Below are positions 41,033 to 47,967 of a DNA stretch of 47,967 nt, in pieces. Position 1 is the stretch's first letter, and every line of letters starts with the position of its first letter. The stretch covers positions 1-47,967 of the forward strand of contig NZ_LIQR01000090.1 in NCBI RefSeq assembly GCF_001418575.1, given 5' to 3'. Made by a program: the position numbers and the translations under genes. The notes beneath the pieces are model-generated. The model was given only the letters and a program-made list of their open reading frames with translations, did not search any database and was not told where the DNA came from. The stretch comes from Peterkaempfera griseoplana (lineage in GTDB: Bacteria > Actinomycetota > Actinomycetes > Streptomycetales > Streptomycetaceae).

Positions 41033-42388
41033 TCAGCCGGTGTGCGCGTCCGCGACGTTGAGCGCCTCGTCCAGGATCGCGAGACCCTCCTTGGCCTCGG
41101 CCTCGGAGACGGTGCACGGCGGCACCACGTGCAGCCGGTTCATGTTGACGAAGGGCCAGAGGCCGCGCTGCTTGCAGGCGGCGGCGAGTTCCGCCATCGG
41201 CTGGTTGGCCGGACCGGCGGCGTTGTACGGGACCAGCGGCTCCCTGGTCTCCCGGTCGCGGACCAGTTCCAGGGCCCAGAAGACGCCCATCCCGCGGACC
41301 TCGCCGATGACCGGGTGGCGCTCGGCCAGTTCCCGCAGGCCGGGGCCCAGCACCCGCTCGCCGATCTCGCGGGCGTGCTCCACGATCCCCTCCTCCCGCA
41401 TGGCGTTGATGGTGGCGACGGCGGAGGCGCAGGCCAGCGGGTGGCCGGAGTAGGTGAGGCCGCCCGGGTAGGGGCGCTCGGCGAAGGTCGCGGCGATCCG
41501 CTCGGAGATGGCGACGCCACCCAGCGGCACATAGCCGGAGTTGACGCCCTTGGCGAAGGTGAGCAGGTCGGGGGTGACGTCCCAGTGGTCGGCCGCGAAC
41601 CACTTGCCGGTGCGGCCGAACCCCGCCATCACCTCGTCCAGGACGAAGACGATGCCGTGGCGGTCGCAGATCTCCCGGACCCCGGCCAGGTACCCGGCCG
41701 GCGGGACCAGGATGCCCGCGGTGCCCACCACCGTCTCCAGGACGATCGCGGCCACCGTCTGCGGACCCTCGAAGGCGATCACCTGCTCCAGGTGGGCCAG
41801 CGCCCGCTCGCACTCCTGGGCCTCACTGTCCGCGTGGAAGCTGGAGCGGTAGGCGTAGGGGCCCCAGAAGTGCACCACGCCGGAGGTGCCGGTCTCGTTG
41901 GGCCAGCGCCGGGGGTCTCCGGTGAGGGCGATCGCGTTGGCGGTGGCGCCGTGGTAGGAGCGGTAGGTGGCGAGGACCTTCTGCCGTCCGGTGTGCAGCC
42001 GGGCCATCCGGACCGCGTTCTCGTTGGCCTCGGCGCCGCCGTTGGTGAAGAAGATCTTGTCCAGGTCCCCCGGGGTCAGCTCGGCGATCAGCCGGGCCGC
42101 CTCGCTGCGCACGTCGATGGCGAAGGCGGGGGCGAAGGTGCAGAGCCTCGCCGCCTGCTGCTGGATGGCGGCGACGACCTTGGGGTGCTGGTGGCCGATG
42201 TTGGTGTTGACCAGCTGGGAGGAGAAGTCCAGGTACCTCCGCCCGTCGTAGTCCCAGAAGTACGAGCCCTCCGCACCGGCCACGGCGAGGGGGTCGATCA
42301 GGCCCTGCGCGGACCACGAGTGGAAGACGTGTGCGCGGTCCGCGGCCTTGACGGCCTGCCCGGCGGTGGGATCGGCAGCGATGCTCAT
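41033..42388 (-). CDS. Class III PLP-dependent aminotransferase
   Basis: 451 aa from the ATG at 42388, chosen because GGGTGAG stands six nt before it; an in-frame GTG at 42397 would add three residues. Fold type I aminotransferase of the omega-amino acid class: YFWDYDGRRYLDFSSQLVNTNIGHQHPKV, FFTNGGAEANENAVRMAR, YRSYHGATANAIALTGDPRRWPNE, VLDEVMAGFGRTGKWFA and LLTFAKGVNSGYVPLGG, whose Lys binds PLP. The sequence is close in style to taurine-pyruvate, beta-alanine-pyruvate and related aminotransferases. The amino donor is unresolved. A GntR/FCD gene follows 90 bp downstream. Confidence 0.88.
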   Translation of the reverse strand: MSIAADPTAGQAVKAADRAHVFHSWSAQGLIDPLAVAGAEGSYFWDYDGRRYLDFSSQLVNTNIGHQHPKVVAAIQQQAARLCTFAPAFAIDVRSEAARLIAELTPGDLDKIFFTNGGAEANENAVRMARLHTGRQKVLATYRSYHGATANAIALTGDPRRWPNETGTSGVVHFWGPYAYRSSFHADSEAQECERALAHLEQVIAFEGPQTVAAIVLETVVGTAGILVPPAGYLAGVREICDRHGIVFVLDEVMAGFGRTGKWFAADHWDVTPDLLTFAKGVNSGYVPLGGVAISERIAATFAERPYPGGLTYSGHPLACASAVATINAMREEGIVEHAREIGERVLGPGLRELAERHPVIGEVRGMGVFWALELVRDRETREPLVPYNAAGPANQPMAELAAACKQRGLWPFVNMNRLHVVPPCTVSEAEAKEGLAILDEALNVADAHTG

Positions 42389-42466
42389 GCTGCTCACCCT
42401 AGGAAGCGCGGGGGCCCGGCGGCAGCTGCACCCTGTCTGCGACTGGGCCCCCAGGACGACACCCTG

Positions 42467-43063
42467 TCAGCCGGTCACGGCCAGCCGCTCGGCGAGGCGG
42501 GTCCTGGCGGCGGGCCACTCGTCGGCGAGCATCGAGTAGTAGACGCTGTCCCGCCAGCTGCCGTCGTTGTGGCGGCGGTGCCGGCGGAGCACGCCCTCGC
42601 GGACGGCGCCCAGGCGGGCGATGGCCCGCTGGGAGCGCTCATTGCGGTGGTGGGTCTTCCACTGCACCCGTCCGAAACCGAGGTCCTCGAAGGCATGGGT
42701 GAGCAGCAGCAGTTTGCACTCGGTGTTGACGGCGGTGCCCCAGTGGGTGCGGCCGTACCAGGTCCAGCCGATCTCCAGCCGCTCGTCCTGCTCGCTGATG
42801 TCGAGGTAGGTGGTCCAGCCGATCGCGCGCCCGTCGGCGAGGCCGATCACCACGAAGGCGACATGGGAGCCGTCGTCGAGCACCTTGCGGGCGAGATCCC
42901 GCAGGTCGGACTGGGTCCTGGGGGTCTCCACGGAGATCCAGCGCCACACCTCGTCGTCCGCTCCGCCGGCGGCGAAGAGGTCGGGGACATGGTCCAGGGT
43001 GAGCGGCTCCAGGCGGACGTACCGGCCGTGCAGGACGGTGGGCACCGGTGTCGTGGCGGGCAT
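42467..43063 (-). CDS. GNAT N-acetyltransferase, RimJ/RimL-like
   Basis: 198 aa, ATG at 43063. Matches the Acetyltransf_3 (RimJ/RimL) subfamily: HGRYVRLEPLTLDHVPDLFAAG at the start, IGWTTYLDISEQDERLEIGWTWYGRTHWGTAVNTECKLLLLTHAFEDLGFGRVQWKTHHRNERSQRAIARLGAVREGVLR in the core, where the acetyl-CoA pyrophosphate loop falls around GTAVN. Substrate may be a protein N-terminus or small amine. A 12-bp inverted repeat lies 21 bp before the start codon. Confidence 0.88.
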   Translation of the reverse strand: MPATTPVPTVLHGRYVRLEPLTLDHVPDLFAAGGADDEVWRWISVETPRTQSDLRDLARKVLDDGSHVAFVVIGLADGRAIGWTTYLDISEQDERLEIGWTWYGRTHWGTAVNTECKLLLLTHAFEDLGFGRVQWKTHHRNERSQRAIARLGAVREGVLRRHRRHNDGSWRDSVYYSMLADEWPAARTRLAERLAVTG

Positions 43064-43083
43064 ACCGAGGGACCCTAGCCCTG

Positions 43084-43123
43084 CTTTGAACTAGAGGCAA
43101 CAGAGTTATGTTCTAGTTCAAAG
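43084..43123. promoter_or_regulatory. 12-bp inverted repeat upstream of the GNAT gene
   Basis: CTTTGAACTAGA (43084-43095) and TCTAGTTCAAAG (43112-43123), perfect arms around a 16-nt AT-rich centre. It lies between the purA stop (43151) and the GNAT start (43063), both minus strand. The AT-rich arms resemble MarR/PadR-type operators more than a terminator. Confidence 0.65.
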
Positions 43124-43150
43124 AGGCCAGGGTCCCCGGCGGTGTCCTGC

Positions 43151-45654
<2,504 letters not shown>

Positions 45655-45685
45655 CCCGGCGCGGCCCATGACCCGACCGGCCCTG

Positions 45686-45714
45686 CCCCGGCCGGACCGC
45701 TGCGCCGGCCGGGG
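45686..45714. terminator. Bidirectional terminator kinase / P450
   Basis: Perfect 10-bp stem CCCCGGCCGG / CCGGCCGGGG with a 9-nt loop, ending at the base next to the P450 stop codon, in a 60-bp convergent gap. Confidence 0.75.
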
Positions 45715-46959
45715 TCACACCTCGACCAGCAGCTCCGACAGACCCCGGATCACATAGCCCGGCTGCCACCCGGGCTCCGCCACCAACCGCAGCCCCGGCG
45801 CGGCCCGCAGCACCGCACCGAACGACTCCGCCAGCTCCAGCCGGGCCAACGGCGCACCCAGACAGAAGTGGATGCCCGCGCCGAAGGTGATGTGCGGGTT
45901 GTCGGTACGGGCCAGGTCCAACCGGTCCGGCTCGGCGAAACGGGCCGGATCCCGGTTGGCGGAGCCGAACAGCAGAGCCACCTCCGCGCCCCGCGGCACG
46001 GTCACCCCGGCGATCTCGATGTCGTCCAGCACCCAGCGCTCGAACATCTGCAACGGGGTGTCGTAGCGCAGCAGTTCCTCCACCGCCGTCGGCAGCAGCG
46101 CCTCGGGATCGGCCCGCAGCGCCGCCAGCTGGTCCGGGTTGCGCAGCAGTGCCCACCAGCCGTTGGCCGTGGTGTTCACCGTGGCCTCATGGCCGGCGTT
46201 GAGCAGCAGCACACAGGTGGAGACCATCTCCTGCTCACTGAGCCGGTCGCCCTCGTCATGGGCTGCGATCAGCGCGGAGACCAGGTCGTCACCCGGTGCC
46301 CTGCGGCGCTCCGCGATCAGCGCACGCAGATAGCCGGAGAACTCGATGCTGGCGCGGACCGCCCGGTCCGCCGCCTCCGGCGTGGGATTGAGCTCGAACA
46401 TCCCCACGATGGCGGCCGACCAGGGCCTCAGCAGCGGCCGGTCGCCCTCGGGGATGCCCAGCATCTCCGCGATCACAGCCACCGGCAGCGGCTCGGCCAC
46501 CCCCGCCACCAGATCGCCGCCGCCGTCCGCGACCAGCCCGCCGACCAGCCCGGTGGCGATCCTGCGGACCGCCGGGCGCAGCGACTCCACCATCCGCGGG
46601 GTGAAGGCCTTGGACACCAGCCGGCGGATCCGGGTGTGGTCGGGGGCCTCCAGGTCGAGCAGGCCATGGCCGTTGAGGGTGTGGAAGGGCTCGTGCTCGG
46701 GCGGCGGCGGGGTGCGGCCGAACTCCTCGTGGCTGAAGCGGTGCAGATAACTGCGGCCCAGCCGGCGGTCGCGCAGCAGCGCGCCGACGTCCGCGTGCCG
46801 GGAGACCAGCCACTGGTTGCTTGGTTCGTACCAGGCCACCGGCGCATGGTCGCGCAGCCGGGCGTAGACGTCGTAGGGGTGCGCCACAAACGCGGGTGAC
46901 CAGGGGTCGAAGCCCAGCTCGGCCGGGGTGCGGTGCGCTCGCCGCGCCGGGTCAGACAT
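45715..46959 (-). CDS. Cytochrome P450
   Basis: 414 aa, ATG at 46959, overlapping the tryptophan dioxygenase gene by 8 bp. Soluble actinobacterial class I P450. I-helix LLLNAGHEATVN (the acid-alcohol pair is Glu-Ala-Thr), K-helix ExxR as EELLR, and heme-binding loop FGAGIHFCLGAPLARLEL with the axial Cys near 366. The B-C region (HTLNGHGLLDLEAPDHTRIRRLVSKAFTP) is typical. No ferredoxin gene is adjacent, so electron partners must come from elsewhere. The coupling to tryptophan dioxygenase suggests a tryptophan- or kynurenine-derived substrate (inference). Confidence 0.93.
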   Translation of the reverse strand: MSDPARRAHRTPAELGFDPWSPAFVAHPYDVYARLRDHAPVAWYEPSNQWLVSRHADVGALLRDRRLGRSYLHRFSHEEFGRTPPPPEHEPFHTLNGHGLLDLEAPDHTRIRRLVSKAFTPRMVESLRPAVRRIATGLVGGLVADGGGDLVAGVAEPLPVAVIAEMLGIPEGDRPLLRPWSAAIVGMFELNPTPEAADRAVRASIEFSGYLRALIAERRRAPGDDLVSALIAAHDEGDRLSEQEMVSTCVLLLNAGHEATVNTTANGWWALLRNPDQLAALRADPEALLPTAVEELLRYDTPLQMFERWVLDDIEIAGVTVPRGAEVALLFGSANRDPARFAEPDRLDLARTDNPHITFGAGIHFCLGAPLARLELAESFGAVLRAAPGLRLVAEPGWQPGYVIRGLSELLVEV

Positions 46960-47797
46960 GGCTGCGCGCCGTCCACAGCTCGGGGAAGACCGCGCGTGCC
47001 GCACGCTTCTCCAGCCAGGCCACCCCCGGTGACCCCCCGCTGCCGGCCCTGGACCCCATGGCCCGGCGGGTGGCCAGCAGATGGTCGCTCCGCCACCGCC
47101 ACACCAGCTCGCCGATGTCGGTGAGCGCCTCGCCCAACGCCACCAGAGGGCTGTGCTGCGGCCCGGCGTAGATCTGCCGCCAGACCTCCTCCACCCCCGG
47201 GTGGGCCGTGTAGAGCTCCCTGACGTCCCGCTGCAGCACCTCCTGCGGCACGGGCAGTCCCTCCCGCCACAGATGCCCCAGCACCGCGTCGTACAGGCAG
47301 GGCTCGGCCAGGGCGGCCTCCAGTTCGGCGTGCACCCGGGGGTGGCCGCGGTGCGGCTGCAGCAGCGACGGTGACTTGTCCCCGAGCAGGAACTCCATCC
47401 GCCGGTAGACCGCGGACTGGAAGCCGGAGGCCTCACCGAGTGCACCGCGGTAGGCGTTGAACTGCACCGGGGTGAGGGCGGCGATCGGCTGCCAGGACTC
47501 GTTGAGCGCCCGGTGGGCGGCGATGCTGCGGTGCAGTGCGTCCATGGCGTCGTCGACGTCGCCCCGGCCGAGGGCGTCGCGGGCGGTACGCCACTCGTGG
47601 ACGAGCAGGGCGAACCAGAGCTCCATCACCTGGGTGGTGACCAGGAACGCCATCTCCCCGGGGTCGTCCGAGAGCGGCTGCTGGAGGTGGGTGAGGACGT
47701 CGGCGTGCACATAGTCCTCGTACGGGGTCGTCCCGTCGAACTCCAGGGTGGGTGTGCCCTGCGGCGAGTCGGCGGCGACGGATCCGGGGTCGTTCAT
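46952..47797 (-). CDS. kynA: Tryptophan 2,3-dioxygenase
   Basis: 281 aa from the ATG at 47797 with GGAGAC close upstream. Heme enzyme that opens the indole ring of L-Trp to N-formylkynurenine. Signatures: TTPYEDYVHADVLTHLQQP, DDPGEMAFLVTTQVMELWFALLVHEW (distal pocket), LNESWQPIAALTPVQFNAYRGALGEASGFQSAVYRRMEFLLGDK, and the C-terminal RWRSDHLLATRRAMGSRAGSGGSPGVAWL with the proximal His and the flexible GSGGS loop. Length is normal for bacterial enzymes. Formamidase and kynureninase, the next steps, are not in the window. Confidence 0.96.
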   Translation of the reverse strand: MNDPGSVAADSPQGTPTLEFDGTTPYEDYVHADVLTHLQQPLSDDPGEMAFLVTTQVMELWFALLVHEWRTARDALGRGDVDDAMDALHRSIAAHRALNESWQPIAALTPVQFNAYRGALGEASGFQSAVYRRMEFLLGDKSPSLLQPHRGHPRVHAELEAALAEPCLYDAVLGHLWREGLPVPQEVLQRDVRELYTAHPGVEEVWRQIYAGPQHSPLVALGEALTDIGELVWRWRSDHLLATRRAMGSRAGSGGSPGVAWLEKRAARAVFPELWTARSHV

Positions 47798-47967
47798 CGA
47801 GGTCTCCTCGTCCGCTCCCAAAACCGGCTGCGCTCCCCATCATGCGCCGCCTCACCCGGCAGGCAGCGCAGGGCCACCCCGCGCAGCCGGCTGACGGCCG
47901 GCCGACTTCAGCGGGGCCGGACGGTGCGCCGGACCGCACGGACCGCCGGGGCACGGGGGCACGGGGG
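47798..47967. other. Right edge, upstream of kynA
   Basis: 170 bp of GC-rich sequence ahead of the kynA start, without a gene or clear promoter. It should hold the kynA-P450 promoter. Confidence 0.4.

Noticed and set aside
43084-43123. Inverted repeat as purA terminator
   Set aside because: Arms are AT-rich, the loop is 16 nt and there is no T-run; operator preferred, though not excluded.

Overview
The window is a high-GC actinobacterial chromosome segment, almost certainly from a Streptomycetaceae member (Streptomyces, Kitasatospora or Streptacidiphilus). The developmental regulator BldC (68 aa), an Lsr2 nucleoid protein, valine dehydrogenase next to a DUF3073 protein, HrpA, a mycothiol-dependent-type enzyme, many GTG starts and strong third-position GC all support this. 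I see no insertion sequence, prophage or CRISPR array.

Layout. 1-579 is the N-terminal part of a secreted PA14-like protein with a SOS/LexA-type palindrome upstream. 834-2944 is a translationally coupled flavin oxidoreductase plus ECF41-type sigma factor with a SnoaL-like tail. 3080-3877 is a methyltransferase. 3940-8459 is a tight four-gene minus-strand operon (membrane-anchored solute-binding-fold protein, TelA-like protein, solute-binding/VWA lipoprotein, two-TM protein) preceded by a textbook PHO box. 8798-9831 is a dienelactone hydrolase-DUF6295 pair; 9936-10679 an Ala-rich lipoprotein; 11015-14959 HrpA; then tRNA-Asp.

15180-28730 is the conserved bldC - vdh - DUF3073 - purM - purF - purL - purQ - purS - lsr2 - tRNA-Gly x2 region. 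28803-39296 holds an MFS transporter, purC, an orphan membrane-fusion-type adaptor, a dimethylformamidase-like protein, a degenerate M48-like membrane protein, purD and a SLATT-domain protein. 39442-43063 holds a conserved hypothetical, a GntR/FCD regulator, a class III aminotransferase and a GNAT acetyltransferase. 43151-47797 holds purA, a diacylglycerol kinase-like protein, a cytochrome P450 and tryptophan 2,3-dioxygenase.

How it works together. Seven proteins make most of the de novo IMP route plus the first AMP step: PurF (step 1), PurD (2), PurS/Q/L (4), PurM (5), PurC (8), PurA (AMP branch). BldC and Lsr2, two global DNA-binding proteins, sit among them. Most new-looking signals lie in non-coding DNA: the SOS-type box, the PHO box overlapping a second copy of the same palindrome core, CGGTATCGG repeats between purS and lsr2, GAACTYTT repeats upstream of the pseudo-M48 gene, a 12-bp inverted repeat upstream of the GNAT gene, and a 10-codon ORF with a perfect Shine-Dalgarno between tRNA-Asp and bldC. 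The best candidate for an undescribed protein system is the PHO-boxed solute-binding/TelA/VWA operon.
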